Shown here: one piece after another, positions 16,710 through 25,900 of the stretch
Layout of the letters: every line of letters starts with the position of its first letter
Position numbering within the stretch: position 1 is the stretch's first letter
Assembly (NCBI GenBank): GCA_965226285.1
Contig: CBDDCQ010000006.1
Span: 248,001-312,000, forward strand
Length of the DNA stretch: 64,000 nt
Origin: CBDDCQ01 sp965226285
Lineage (GTDB): Bacteria; Bacteroidota; Bacteroidia; Flavobacteriales; Ichthyobacteriaceae
Direction of reading: 5' to 3'
The notes under the pieces: generated by a model
Seen by the model: only the letters and a program-made list of their open reading frames with translations
Told to the model about the DNA's origin: nothing
The model's database searches: none
Position numbers and translations under genes: made by a program

Positions 16710-17027
16710 ATGATGCAAGAATACACTTATAGCGATTATCTAAGCGATGATCAAGACTTCCAAAAAGTAATAAAAGACCATAAGGTTGCATATATAACTA
16801 AGCCGACTGGCACAGGTGCAACGAGCTATTTATTAGCGCAAAAAAACATACTACCAAAAAATACGCTCCTTCCATTTTACGAGGTGGACAAGTGCACTAC
16901 CATAAGCACCTACACCCATTTAAAAAATTTCTTTTCTCCAATAAGTGAAAGTTTGCAAGATTCGCAAAAGGTTACTTTTGCTGTGCCAAAAATTCGGATT
17001 CATATTTTCAAAAGTATTAGGAATTAA
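16710..17027 (+). CDS. Hypothetical protein, probably truncated, with a P-loop-like segment
   Basis: The 105-residue product is not recognised. It begins with two Met codons (MMQEYTYSDYL). Residues about 28-39 read ITKPTGTGATSY, which resembles a P-loop but has Ala where the Walker A lysine would be. Its end, VTFAVPKIRIHIF, also exists as a loose fragment at 7625-7666, so a gene family of this kind has been broken up around the locus. The protein ends abruptly and may be the first part of a longer ancestor. The stop lies 6 bp before queA, so it may be cotranscribed with queA. It may also be a pseudogene. Confidence 0.45.
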   Translation: MMQEYTYSDYLSDDQDFQKVIKDHKVAYITKPTGTGATSYLLAQKNILPKNTLLPFYEVDKCTTISTYTHLKNFFSPISESLQDSQKVTFAVPKIRIHIFKSIRN

Positions 17028-17033
17028 GAATAT

Positions 17034-18083
17034 ATGAAATTATCACAATTTAATTTTACTTTGCCACCAAATTTGCTGGCAGATAGACCTTCTGAATACA
17101 GAGATGAGTGTAGGTTAATGGTACTCAATAGAAAAGACCAAACTATAGAACATAAATTGTTTAAAGATGTTGTAGATTATTTTCAAGATAGTGATGTAGT
17201 AGTGCTTAACAACACTAAGGTATTTCCTGCTCGGTTATATGCCATAAAGGAAAAAACGGGTGCTGAAATAGAGGTGTTTTTGTTAAGAGAATTAGTCTCG
17301 GAAGTTAACCTTTGGGATACTTTAGTAGATCCTGCTAGAAAAATAAGGATAGGAAATAAATTATATTTTGACGATAATAATGAGCTAGTAGCAGAAGTAG
17401 TAGATAATACTACTTCTAGGGGTAGGATAATTAGATTTTTATACGATGGTTCTTATGACGAGTTTAGAGAAAGACTAAATGAGATAGGAAATACACCTTT
17501 GCCTAAATATATCAAACGAATGCCAGATAAAATGGATAGGGAGCGATATCAAACGGTATATGCTAAAAAGGTAGGTTCTGTAGCTGCTCCTACGGCAGGG
17601 ATGCATTTCTCTAAACATCTGCTCAAAAGGTTAGAAATTAAAGGAGTAAACCTTGTGGAACTTACCCTTCATGTAGGGTTGGGAACATTTAGTCCTGTAA
17701 GAGTAGAGGATTTATCTAAGCATAAGATGGACTCTGAGCAGGTATCTATAGGGCAAAACGTAGCTGATAGAGTTAATGTAGCTTTGGATACAGAGAAAAG
17801 AGTATGTGCTGTAGGCACTACTTCTGTAAGAGCTATGGAAAGTTCTATTTCTAATTTGGGTAGGCTCAAACCTTTTGAAGGTTGGACGCATAAGTATATT
17901 TATCCTCCTTACAATTTTTCTGTAGTGAATACGATGATTACAAATTTTCATATCCCTAAATCTACTTTACTAATGATGACTGCAGCTTTTGCTGGGCATG
18001 AATTTTTAATGCATGCTTATAATGAGGCTATTAAGGAAAAATATCATTTCTATAGTTATGGAGATGCTATGCTAATTTTGTAA
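17034..18083 (+). CDS. queA: S-adenosylmethionine:tRNA ribosyltransferase-isomerase QueA
   Basis: QueA moves the ribosyl part of S-adenosylmethionine to 7-aminomethyl-7-deazaguanine in tRNA to make epoxyqueuosine. The 349-residue protein has family signatures throughout: LPPNLLADRPSEYRDECRLM at the N terminus, VVVLNNTKVFPARLY, ERYQTVYAKKVGSVAAPTAG, MHFS, LTLHVGLGTFSPVRVEDL, and TNFHIPKSTLLMMTAAFAG near the end. Length is normal for the family. It stands 6 bp after the short unknown gene and 147 bp before rpsL; other queuosine genes are not in the window. Confidence 0.96.
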   Translation: MKLSQFNFTLPPNLLADRPSEYRDECRLMVLNRKDQTIEHKLFKDVVDYFQDSDVVVLNNTKVFPARLYAIKEKTGAEIEVFLLRELVSEVNLWDTLVDPARKIRIGNKLYFDDNNELVAEVVDNTTSRGRIIRFLYDGSYDEFRERLNEIGNTPLPKYIKRMPDKMDRERYQTVYAKKVGSVAAPTAGMHFSKHLLKRLEIKGVNLVELTLHVGLGTFSPVRVEDLSKHKMDSEQVSIGQNVADRVNVALDTEKRVCAVGTTSVRAMESSISNLGRLKPFEGWTHKYIYPPYNFSVVNTMITNFHIPKSTLLMMTAAFAGHEFLMHAYNEAIKEKYHFYSYGDAMLIL

Positions 18084-18105
18084 AAATTGTTTTTTTAATA
18101 AAAAG

Positions 18106-18135
18106 TTTGGAAATATGTATATATGTGTATATTTG
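18106..18135 (+). promoter_or_regulatory. Promoter of the str-S10-spc-alpha ribosomal supercluster
   Basis: TTTG (18106-18109) and TATATTTG (18128-18135) with an 18-bp spacer match the Bacteroidota consensus very well. A leader of about 90 nt precedes rpsL. No equally clear promoter was noticed inside the following 17 kb. Confidence 0.75.
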
Positions 18136-18230
18136 CACTCGCAAAAAATATATCTGGGTTTTCAGTATCTATGATGTATTTGGAGCGATTATAAAAAATA
18201 GTAATAAAATTATATTAACAATTTAATCAA

Positions 18231-18605
18231 ATGCCTACGATACAGCAATTAGTTCGCAAAGGAAGAGTAAAAACGACCAAGAAGAGTAAATCGATGGCGT
18301 TAGATTCTTGTCCCCAAAGGAGAGGGGTGTGTACACGTGTATATACTACCACTCCTAAAAAACCTAACTCTGCTATGCGTAAAGTAGCAAGGGTAAGGCT
18401 TACCAATGGTAATGAGGTAAATGCTTATATACCTGGTGAAGGACATAATCTACAGGAACATTCGATAGTATTGGTGCGTGGGGGAAGAGTTAAAGATTTA
18501 CCTGGGGTGAGGTATCATATTGTGCGTGGTGCTTTGGATACTTCTGGTGTAGAGGGAAGAACCCAAAGAAGATCTAAGTATGGAGCTAAAAGACCTAAAA
18601 AGTAA
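18231..18605 (+). CDS. rpsL: 30S ribosomal protein S12
   Basis: S12 sits at the decoding centre of the small subunit. The 124-residue sequence has the conserved TTTPKKPNSAMRKVARVRL and VRGGRVKDLPGVRYHIVRG. The lysines linked to streptomycin resistance (in PKKPNS and GRVKDLPG) are wild type. It is the first gene of the ribosomal supercluster, 25 bp before rpsG. Confidence 0.98.
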   Translation: MPTIQQLVRKGRVKTTKKSKSMALDSCPQRRGVCTRVYTTTPKKPNSAMRKVARVRLTNGNEVNAYIPGEGHNLQEHSIVLVRGGRVKDLPGVRYHIVRGALDTSGVEGRTQRRSKYGAKRPKK

Positions 18606-18630
18606 TTATTCTGTAATATAGTATATAAAT

Positions 18631-19107
18631 ATGAGAAAGAAAAAAGTAAAGGTAAGGGCATTGATTCCTGATCCTAAATTTAACGATACTTTAGTTACTA
18701 AGTTTGTGAATAATTTAATGAAAGATGGAAAGAAGAATTTGGCATTTAATATATTTTATGATTCTTTAGATTTGGTAGCGGAAAAGAATAAAGATGTAGA
18801 TCATACACCTTTGGATATTTGGAAGAAAGCACTTGATAATATAATGCCTTTAGTGGAAGTTAGAAGTAGAAGAGTGGGAGGAGCTACTCTTCAAGTGCCT
18901 ATGCAAGTTCGTCCTGAGAGAAAAATTTCTTTAGGGATTAAATGGATGATATTATTTGCACGCAAAAGAAATGAAAAATCTATGAGTCAAAAGTTGGCTT
19001 CGGAGATTATAGCGGCTTTTAAAGAGGAGGGTGCTGCTTATAAAAAGAAGGTCGATACGCACAAGATGGCGGAAGCTAATAAGGCATTCTCTCATTTTAG
19101 ATTTTAA
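18631..19107 (+). CDS. rpsG: 30S ribosomal protein S7
   Basis: S7 starts assembly of the head of the small subunit. The 158-residue protein has the expected FVNNLMKDGKKNLAFNIFY, GGATLQVPMQVRPERK and the basic C terminus KKVDTHKMAEANKAFSHFRF. It lies between rpsL and fusA as in the str operon. Confidence 0.98.
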   Translation: MRKKKVKVRALIPDPKFNDTLVTKFVNNLMKDGKKNLAFNIFYDSLDLVAEKNKDVDHTPLDIWKKALDNIMPLVEVRSRRVGGATLQVPMQVRPERKISLGIKWMILFARKRNEKSMSQKLASEIIAAFKEEGAAYKKKVDTHKMAEANKAFSHFRF

Positions 19108-19122
19108 TTATGGTTGAAAAAT

Positions 19123-21249
19123 ATGGCTAAAAGAGATTTAAAATATACGCGTAATATTGGAATTATGGCTCATGTAGATGCAGGTAAAACTACAACTACA
19201 GAGAGAATACTTTATTACACAGGAATTAATCATAAAATAGGAGAGGTTCATGATGGAGCTGCTACTATGGACTGGATGGAGCAGGAGCAAGAAAGAGGAA
19301 TTACGATTACTTCTGCGGCTACTACTGTAAGTTGGAATTATCCTACTAATAATGGAAAAGAAACAGCGGATACTAAGGAATATAAAATAAATATTATAGA
19401 TACGCCTGGGCACGTTGATTTTACTGTGGAGGTAGAACGTTCACTTCGTGTGTTAGATGGTGCTATTGCTCTTTTTTGTGCTTCTTCGGGTGTCGAGCCT
19501 CAATCTGAAACAGTTTGGAGGCAGGCAGATAAGTACAAAGTACCTCGTATCGGTTTTGTAAATAAAATGGATAGAGCTGGTGCAGACTTTCTTAGAGTAG
19601 TAGGTGAAATTAAGGAGAGGTTAGGTAGTAATCCTGTGCCTTTGCAATTACCTATAGGTTCTGAGATAGATTTTAAGGGGGTTGTAGATTTGATAAATAA
19701 CCGTGCTTTGGTTTGGAATGAATCAGATCAAGGAATGACTTATGAGGTGGTAGATATTCCCGAAGATATGAAAGATGATGTGAAAAAATGGAGAGCTAAT
19801 TTGATAGAATCTGTGGCGGAGATTAATGAAGAATTGATGGAAAAGTTCTTTGAAGATCCTGATTCTATTACTGAAACTGAAATGTTAGAGGCTATTAGAA
19901 TGGCTACTATAAATATGTCTATTACTCCTGTTATGTGTGGTTCAGCATTTAAAAATAAGGGAGTTCAAGCGGTGTTAGATGCTACTATGGCATTCTTGCC
20001 TTCTCCTTTTGATGTAGAGTCTATTCAGGGAGAGAACCCGAGTACTGGAGATAAAGAAGTGAGGAAATCTGAAAATTTAGAGCCTTTCTCTGCATTGGCA
20101 TTTAAAATCGCCACAGACCCTTATGTGGGCAGACTTTGTTTCTTTAGGGTGTATTCAGGTAAATTAGATGCAGGTTCTTATGTACTCAATACTAGAACAA
20201 ATAAAAAAGAGCGTATATCTCGTATATTCCAAATGCACTCAAATAAACAAAATTCTTTAACTCAAATTGAAGCAGGAGATATTGGAGCTGGTGTAGGGTT
20301 TAAGGATTTGCGTACAGGTGATACACTTTGTGATGAAAAACATCCTATTGTATTGGAGCCTATGACTTTTCCAGCTCCTGTAATTGGGGTAGCAGTGGAG
20401 CCAAAAACACAAGCTGATATGGAAAAAATGGGAGTAGCGTTGTCTAAATTGGCTGAAGAGGACCCTACCTTCCAAGTAAAAACTGATGAAGCTTCTGGAC
20501 AAACGGTAATTTCTGGAATGGGAGAATTACACTTAGATATTATTGTAGATAGAATGAGGAGAGAGTTTAAGGTAGATATCAATCAAGGAGCTCCTCAAGT
20601 GGAATACAAGGAGGCTATTAGATCTAAAATAGAACATAGAGAAGTATATAAAAAACAAACAGGTGGTAGAGGTAAATTTGCGGATGTTATATTTACTATG
20701 GAGCCTGCTGATGAAGGAGAAGAAGGGTTGCAGTTTATCAATAAAATTAAAGGAGGGAATATTCCAAAGGAATTTATCCCTTCTTTAGAAAAAGGTTTTA
20801 AAGATGCTATGAAAAATGGACCTATGGCAGGTTATGAAATGGATAGCCTTAAAATTACTCTTGTAGATGGTTCTTTTCACCCGGTAGATTCGGATCAACT
20901 TTCATTTGAATTGGCAGCTAAATTAGGATATAAAGAAGCTGCTAAAAAGGCTTCTCCTGTGTTATTAGAGCCTTATATGAAATTGGAAGTGGTTACACCA
21001 GAAGAGAATATGGGTGATGTAGTAGGAGACCTCAATAAGAGAAGAGGACAGGTAAGTGGTATGGATAGCAAAAATAATGCACAAGTTATCAAAGCTAATG
21101 TTCCACTTTCAGAAATGTTTGGTTATGTAACTGTACTTAGAACCATTTCTTCGGGTAGAGCAACTTCCTCTATGGAGTTTTCTCATTATGATGAGACGCC
21201 TAAGAATATTTCGGATGAGATTGTAGCAAGTGTAAAAGGGACTTCTTAA
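19123..21249 (+). CDS. fusA: Elongation factor G
   Basis: EF-G is the GTPase that drives translocation on the ribosome. The start is ATG 19123 (MAKRDLKYTRN, 708 aa), not the in-frame TTG at 19114. G-domain motifs are complete: AHVDAGKTTTTER, the switch region RGITITSAATT, DTPGHVDFT, and NKMDRAGAD. Domains II to V follow at normal length, with SGMGELHLDI and FSHYDETP near the end. It lies 15 bp after rpsG; no tuf gene sits between fusA and rpsJ here. Confidence 0.98.
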   Translation: MAKRDLKYTRNIGIMAHVDAGKTTTTERILYYTGINHKIGEVHDGAATMDWMEQEQERGITITSAATTVSWNYPTNNGKETADTKEYKINIIDTPGHVDFTVEVERSLRVLDGAIALFCASSGVEPQSETVWRQADKYKVPRIGFVNKMDRAGADFLRVVGEIKERLGSNPVPLQLPIGSEIDFKGVVDLINNRALVWNESDQGMTYEVVDIPEDMKDDVKKWRANLIESVAEINEELMEKFFEDPDSITETEMLEAIRMATINMSITPVMCGSAFKNKGVQAVLDATMAFLPSPFDVESIQGENPSTGDKEVRKSENLEPFSALAFKIATDPYVGRLCFFRVYSGKLDAGSYVLNTRTNKKERISRIFQMHSNKQNSLTQIEAGDIGAGVGFKDLRTGDTLCDEKHPIVLEPMTFPAPVIGVAVEPKTQADMEKMGVALSKLAEEDPTFQVKTDEASGQTVISGMGELHLDIIVDRMRREFKVDINQGAPQVEYKEAIRSKIEHREVYKKQTGGRGKFADVIFTMEPADEGEEGLQFINKIKGGNIPKEFIPSLEKGFKDAMKNGPMAGYEMDSLKITLVDGSFHPVDSDQLSFELAAKLGYKEAAKKASPVLLEPYMKLEVVTPEENMGDVVGDLNKRRGQVSGMDSKNNAQVIKANVPLSEMFGYVTVLRTISSGRATSSMEFSHYDETPKNISDEIVASVKGTS

Positions 21250-21272
21250 AATTCTATAATAATTTGATAATA

Positions 21273-21578
21273 ATGAGTCAAAAGGTAAGAATAAAATTAA
21301 AATCGTATGATTACAATTTAGTGGATAAATCTGCTGATAAAATTGTAAAAACAGTAAAATCTACAGGTGCAATGGTCAATGGACCTATTCCATTGCCTAC
21401 ACACAAAAGAATATTTACTGTATTGCGTTCGCCTCATGTAAATAAAAAATCAAGAGAGCAATTTCAATTATCATCTTACAAAAGGTTGTTAGATATATAT
21501 AGTACTTCGTCTAAAACTATAGATGCATTGATGAAATTAGAATTACCTAGTGGTGTGGAGGTTGAAATTAAAGTTTGA
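21273..21578 (+). CDS. rpsJ: 30S ribosomal protein S10
   Basis: The ATG at 21273 gives a 101-residue S10 (MSQKVRIKLKSYDYNLVDKS), with GPIPLPTHKRIFTVLRSPHV and the C-terminal LPSGVEVEIKV. It opens the S10 section and follows fusA by 23 bp, so str and S10 parts are joined. S10 also acts in antitermination in other bacteria. Confidence 0.97.
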   Translation: MSQKVRIKLKSYDYNLVDKSADKIVKTVKSTGAMVNGPIPLPTHKRIFTVLRSPHVNKKSREQFQLSSYKRLLDIYSTSSKTIDALMKLELPSGVEVEIKV

Positions 21579-21612
21579 TAAAAGCTAGATTTTTATTATT
21601 TTAAAATAAAAA

Positions 21613-22236
21613 ATGTCAGGATTAATAGGTAGAAAAATAGGGATGACTAGTATTTACAACGAAGATGGTAAAAATCTTCCTTGTACCGTGATAGAGTGCG
21701 GACCATGTGTAGTTACCCAGGTCAGAACTGAAGAAGTAGATGGATATAAAGCCATCCAATTAGGTTTCGATGACGCAAAAGAAAAGAATGTAAGTAAAGC
21801 TCTTAAAGGACATTTCCAAAAGGCTAAAACTGTTCCTAAACGAAAGGTTGTAGAGTTTTATATGGAGGGATATACTCAGGAGTTAAAGTTAGGAAATGTG
21901 CTTACTGTTGATCATTTTGTAGAAGGTGAGTTTGTAGATGTTTCAGGTACTTCCAAAGGTAAAGGTTTTCAGGGGGTTGTAAAGCGTCACGGTTTTGCTG
22001 GTGTAGGTGATCAGACGCATGGTCAACATAATAGATTGAGAGCTCCGGGCTCTATAGGAGCAGCTTCTTACCCTGCAAGAGTGTTCAAAGGGATGCGAAT
22101 GGCAGGTAGAAAAGGTGGAGAGAAAGTTAAAATTCAGAATTTAAGGGTTCTAAAAGTAGATGTCGAGAAAAATCTTTTGGTGGTAAAAGGTGCTGTTCCT
22201 GGACATAAAAACTCTTATGTAATTATTGAAAAGTAA
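21613..22236 (+). CDS. rplC: 50S ribosomal protein L3
   Basis: L3 (207 aa) reaches into the peptidyl transferase region. Clear markers are GLIGRKIGMTSIYNEDGK, GTSKGKGFQGVVKRHGF and GSIGAASYPARVFKGMRMAG. The gene ends in TAATG, overlapping rplD by one base, which implies coupled translation. Confidence 0.98.
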   Translation: MSGLIGRKIGMTSIYNEDGKNLPCTVIECGPCVVTQVRTEEVDGYKAIQLGFDDAKEKNVSKALKGHFQKAKTVPKRKVVEFYMEGYTQELKLGNVLTVDHFVEGEFVDVSGTSKGKGFQGVVKRHGFAGVGDQTHGQHNRLRAPGSIGAASYPARVFKGMRMAGRKGGEKVKIQNLRVLKVDVEKNLLVVKGAVPGHKNSYVIIEK

Positions 22237-22865
22237 TGAAAATAGCAGTTTTAGATAATAAGGGACAAGATACTGGGAGAAAAATAGATTTAGCAAAGTC
22301 TATTTATGAGATAAAGCCAAATAACCACGCTGTGTATTTAGATGTAAAACAATACTTAGCTAATCAAAGGCAAGGGACTCATAAGTCTAAGGAAAAAGGT
22401 GAAATTAAAGGAAGTACTAGAAAACTCAGAAAACAAAAAGGTTCAGGTGCTGCTCGCGTAGGTAGTATTAAATCTCCTGTATTTAGAGGAGGAGGCAGAA
22501 TATTTGGTCCTACTCCCAGAGATTATTCTTTCAAATTGAATAAATCTCTTAAAAAATTAGCTAGAAAATCAGCTTTTAGTATGAAGGCAAAAAGTAAAGA
22601 TATTGTAGTATTAGAAAACTTCGATATGGATATACCAAAAACAAAAGAATTTTTAAGTGTATTAAAAAGTTTGAAAATAGAAACTCAAAAATCTTTATTT
22701 GTGTTGGGAAGATTAAATAAAAATGTATATTTGTCCTCTAGAAATTTGAGCAATGTTGGGGTTGTAAATGCTTTAGAATTAAATACTTATAGCATTGTTA
22801 ATGCTTCTAAAATAGTGTTGTTTGAAGACTCTTTAGAGCAAATTGAGAATATTTTAGGTAAATAA
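22236..22865 (+). CDS. rplD: 50S ribosomal protein L4
   Basis: L4 (209 aa) is an early assembly protein of the large subunit with a long loop lining the exit tunnel. The loop is visible as TRKLRKQKGSGAARVGSIKS and GGGRIFGPTPRDYSFKLNK. It starts within the rplC stop codon. Confidence 0.97.
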   Translation: MKIAVLDNKGQDTGRKIDLAKSIYEIKPNNHAVYLDVKQYLANQRQGTHKSKEKGEIKGSTRKLRKQKGSGAARVGSIKSPVFRGGGRIFGPTPRDYSFKLNKSLKKLARKSAFSMKAKSKDIVVLENFDMDIPKTKEFLSVLKSLKIETQKSLFVLGRLNKNVYLSSRNLSNVGVVNALELNTYSIVNASKIVLFEDSLEQIENILGK

Positions 22866-22877
22866 AAGAATAAAGGT

Positions 22878-23168
22878 ATGAGAATTTTATTAAAACCGGT
22901 AATAACAGAAAAGGCATCTGAGCAAATGGAGTCAAGTGCCAAATACACTTTTTTAGTAGATAGAAATGCTAATAAAATACAAATTAAATCTGCTGTGGAA
23001 CAAATGTATGATGTTTCAGTTGAAAAGGTAAGGACTATGAATTATGCCGGTAAAGCAAAATCCCGTCATACTAAATCAGGATTGATTTTGGGAAAAACTA
23101 AGGCTGTTAAAAAAGCTATAGTTGATCTTGTTCAAGGGGAAAGTATAGATTTTTATAGTAATATCTAA
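22878..23168 (+). CDS. rplW: 50S ribosomal protein L23
   Basis: L23 (96 aa) lies at the exit of the peptide tunnel and docks trigger factor and SRP. Features are LKPVITEKASEQME, YTFLVDRNANKIQIKSAVEQ and VSVEKVRTMN. Position between rplD and rplB is standard. Confidence 0.96.
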   Translation: MRILLKPVITEKASEQMESSAKYTFLVDRNANKIQIKSAVEQMYDVSVEKVRTMNYAGKAKSRHTKSGLILGKTKAVKKAIVDLVQGESIDFYSNI

Positions 23169-23186
23169 TATAAAAAGGGGAGAATA

Positions 23187-24011
23187 ATGGCAGTAAGAAA
23201 GTTAAAACCGGTTACTCCGGGTCAAAGATTTAGAGTAGTTAATATGTTTCAGGATATAACTACTTCTACTCCTCAAAAAAGTTTGTTAGCTCCTCGAAAG
23301 AGAACGGGAGGGCGTAACAATGCTGGTAAGATGACTATGAGATACATAGGAGGGGGACATAAGAAACGTTATAGAATAATTGATTTTAAGAGAGATAAGC
23401 ATGGTATTCCTGCTGTGGTAAAATCCATAGAATATGATCCAAATAGAACGGCTTTTATAGCATTGCTTAGTTACGCTGATGGGGAAAAAAGATATATAAT
23501 AGCTCAGAATGGAATGGCTGTTGGTCAGACAGTGATTTCTGGTAAAGGTGTTGATCCTGAGGTAGGTAATGCTTTGTTTTTAAGTGAAATACCTTTGGGA
23601 ACAGTAATATCGTGTGTGGAATTGAATCCAGGTAGAGGTGCTACTATGGTTCGTAGTGCAGGTGCTTTTGCACAACTGGTAGCAAGAGAGGATAAATATG
23701 CGACTGTAAAATTGCCTTCTGGAGAAGTGAGAATGGTTTTAGTTACTTGTTTGGCTACTGTAGGTGTAGTATCTAATTCTGACCATCAGTTAGAAATTTC
23801 TGGTAAAGCAGGTAGGAAAAGGTGGTTGGGCAGAAGACCTAGGACTAGAGCTGTAGCTATGAACCCTGTAGATCATCCTATGGGTGGTGGTGAAGGTAGA
23901 GCTTCAGGAGGTCATCCTAGATCTAGAAAAGGATTACCTGCTAAAGGATTTAAAACTAGATCTAAGACCAAGGCTAGTAATAAGTATATTGTTGAACGTA
24001 GAAAAAAATAG
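23187..24011 (+). CDS. rplB: 50S ribosomal protein L2
   Basis: L2 (274 aa) is needed for subunit joining and peptidyl transfer. It contains GRNNAGKMTMRYIGGGHKKR, LNPGRGATMVRSAG and the C-terminal HPMGGGEGRASGGHPRS with the conserved histidine. Length is normal. Confidence 0.98.
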   Translation: MAVRKLKPVTPGQRFRVVNMFQDITTSTPQKSLLAPRKRTGGRNNAGKMTMRYIGGGHKKRYRIIDFKRDKHGIPAVVKSIEYDPNRTAFIALLSYADGEKRYIIAQNGMAVGQTVISGKGVDPEVGNALFLSEIPLGTVISCVELNPGRGATMVRSAGAFAQLVAREDKYATVKLPSGEVRMVLVTCLATVGVVSNSDHQLEISGKAGRKRWLGRRPRTRAVAMNPVDHPMGGGEGRASGGHPRSRKGLPAKGFKTRSKTKASNKYIVERRKK

Positions 24012-24020
24012 TTTAAGTAA

Positions 24021-24302
24021 ATGGCTCGTTCGTTAAAAAAGGGACCTTATATACATTATAAGTTAGAAAAAAAAGTATTGGCTAATGTAGAATTAGGAAA
24101 TAAATCTGTGATTAAGACATGGTCTAGAGCTTCTATGATATCTCCAGATTTTGTAGGGCAAACCATAGCAGTTCATAATGGAAGACAATTTATACCTGTG
24201 TATATTACTGAAAATATGGTAGGGCATAAACTAGGGGAGTTTTCTCCTACTAGAACCTACAGAGGTCATGGTGCTGATAAAAAGAATAAAGGAAAAAGAT
24301 AA
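24021..24302 (+). CDS. rpsS: 30S ribosomal protein S19
   Basis: S19 (93 aa) binds the head of the small subunit near S13. MARSLKKGPYI, TWSRASMISPDFVGQTIAVH and GEFSPTRTYRGH are the family hallmarks. It is 9 bp after rplB and 7 bp before rplV. Confidence 0.98.
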   Translation: MARSLKKGPYIHYKLEKKVLANVELGNKSVIKTWSRASMISPDFVGQTIAVHNGRQFIPVYITENMVGHKLGEFSPTRTYRGHGADKKNKGKR

Positions 24303-24309
24303 TTAGGTT

Positions 24310-24717
24310 ATGGGATCTAGAAAAAGAAATAGTGCTGAAGAGATAAAGAAACAGAAAAAGCATGTTGCTTTTGCCAAGTTGAATAACTGTCCTATTTCTC
24401 CTAGAAAAATGAGATTAGTAGCTGATATGGTAAGAGGTCAGGAGGTAAATAAAGCACTTCACCTTTTAAAGTATAATCCAAAAGAGGCTTCTAATAGATT
24501 GGAAAAACTTTTGCGTTCAGCTTTGGCTAATTGGCAAGCTAAGAACCAAGAAGTTAAAATGGAAGATGCTGATTTAATCGTCAAAGAGATACAAGTTAAT
24601 AGTGCTAAAATGTTAAAAAGATTAAGACCAGCTCCTCAAGGTAGAGCTCATAGAATAAGGAAACGTTCTAATCATGTAATTATAGTGGTTGCAGATAAAA
24701 ATATTGATAGTAAATAA
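24310..24717 (+). CDS. rplV: 50S ribosomal protein L22
   Basis: L22 (135 aa) lines the exit tunnel with a long hairpin, visible as MLKRLRPAPQGRAHRIRKRS. The N-terminal SPRKMRLVADMVRGQEVNKA is typical. About 20 extra basic residues precede the core. Three bases separate it from rpsC. Confidence 0.97.
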   Translation: MGSRKRNSAEEIKKQKKHVAFAKLNNCPISPRKMRLVADMVRGQEVNKALHLLKYNPKEASNRLEKLLRSALANWQAKNQEVKMEDADLIVKEIQVNSAKMLKRLRPAPQGRAHRIRKRSNHVIIVVADKNIDSK

Positions 24718-24720
24718 TAA

Positions 24721-25437
24721 ATGGGACAAAAAACAAATCCGATAGGTAATCGTTTGGGTATCATTAGAGGTTGGGAATCTAGTTGGTATGGAGGTAAAAA
24801 CTATGGTGATAGACTGACTGAAGATAGTGAGATTAGAAAATATATAAGAGCTCGTTTGTTTAAAGCAGGTGTTTCTAGAATAGTGATAGAGCGTACTCTG
24901 AAAGTGGTAACTATAACTATAGCTACTGCAAGGCCCGGCTTTGTAATAGGAAAACAAGGTGAAGATGTAGATAAACTTAGAGAAGAATTAAAAAAGATAA
25001 TCAATAAAGAAGTTCAGCTTAATATATTAGAGATAAGAAAACCTGAATTAGATGCTGTGCTTGTGTCTGAAAATATAGCTCGTCAAATACAGAATAGGAT
25101 TTCGTATCGTAAGGCAATTAAAAATGCGATTGCTTCTACTATGAGAATGAATGCTGAAGGTATCAAGGTTCAAATATCTGGCAGGTTGAATGGAGCTGAA
25201 ATGGCTAGAACAGAGAATTATAAAGATGGTAGAATTCCTTTATCTACTTTTAGAGCTGATGTAGATTATGCATTGTCAGAGGCACATACTACTTATGGTA
25301 GACTAGGTGTTAAAGTATGGATAATGAGAGGTGAGGTATATGGAAAAAGAGAACTTTCTCTTTTGGTAGGAATGGATAAAAAAGGAAAAAGAACACCTGC
25401 ATTGGGTCGTAAATTTGCTAAAGGAAAGAAAAAATAA
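24721..25437 (+). CDS. rpsC: 30S ribosomal protein S3
   Basis: S3 (238 aa) lies at the mRNA entry. It has GQKTNPIGNRLGIIRGW, the KH-domain segment ARPGFVIGKQGEDVDKL, and the C-terminal domain with AEGIKVQISGRLNGAEMAR and GVKVWIMRGEVY. Confidence 0.98.
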   Translation: MGQKTNPIGNRLGIIRGWESSWYGGKNYGDRLTEDSEIRKYIRARLFKAGVSRIVIERTLKVVTITIATARPGFVIGKQGEDVDKLREELKKIINKEVQLNILEIRKPELDAVLVSENIARQIQNRISYRKAIKNAIASTMRMNAEGIKVQISGRLNGAEMARTENYKDGRIPLSTFRADVDYALSEAHTTYGRLGVKVWIMRGEVYGKRELSLLVGMDKKGKRTPALGRKFAKGKKK

Positions 25438-25455
25438 TATTTTATACTAGAAATA

Positions 25456-25878
25456 ATGTTACAACCAAAAAGAACGAAATTCCGAAAGATGCAAAAAAAT
25501 AGAATGAAAGGTATGTCTCAAAGAGGTAACCAGATTTCTCAAGGAACTTTTGGAATTAAATCTTTACAAGCTTGTTGGATTACGTCAAGACAGATAGAGG
25601 CTGCACGTATTGCAGCAACTAGATACATGAAAAGAGAAGGACAGCTTTGGATAAAGATTTTTCCAGATAAGCCTATAACTAAAAAACCTGCTGAGGTAAG
25701 AATGGGTAAAGGTAAAGGTGCATTAGATTCTTATGTTTCTGTAGTTACCCCTGGTAGAATTTTATTTGAACTGGGTGGAGTTCCTATAGATGTAGCTAAG
25801 GAAGCATTGAGGTTAGCTGCTCAAAAATTACCTGTTAAAACGAAGTTTGTAGTGGCTAGAGATTATATAGAAGCTTAA
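25456..25878 (+). CDS. rplP: 50S ribosomal protein L16
   Basis: L16 (140 aa) organises the A-site region of the large subunit. MLQPKRTKFRKMQKNRMKG, RQIEAARIAATRYMKREG, KPAEVRMGKGKGALDSYVSV and the tail of LPVKTKFVVARDY are as expected. Confidence 0.98.
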   Translation: MLQPKRTKFRKMQKNRMKGMSQRGNQISQGTFGIKSLQACWITSRQIEAARIAATRYMKREGQLWIKIFPDKPITKKPAEVRMGKGKGALDSYVSVVTPGRILFELGGVPIDVAKEALRLAAQKLPVKTKFVVARDYIEA

Positions 25879-25900
25879 TTTATTTATTGAGATAGAGAGA

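Noticed and set aside
16710..17027. Call of the 105-residue protein as an ATPase because of TGTGATS
   Set aside because: The Walker A lysine is missing and no Walker B or other motif follows, so no function was assigned.
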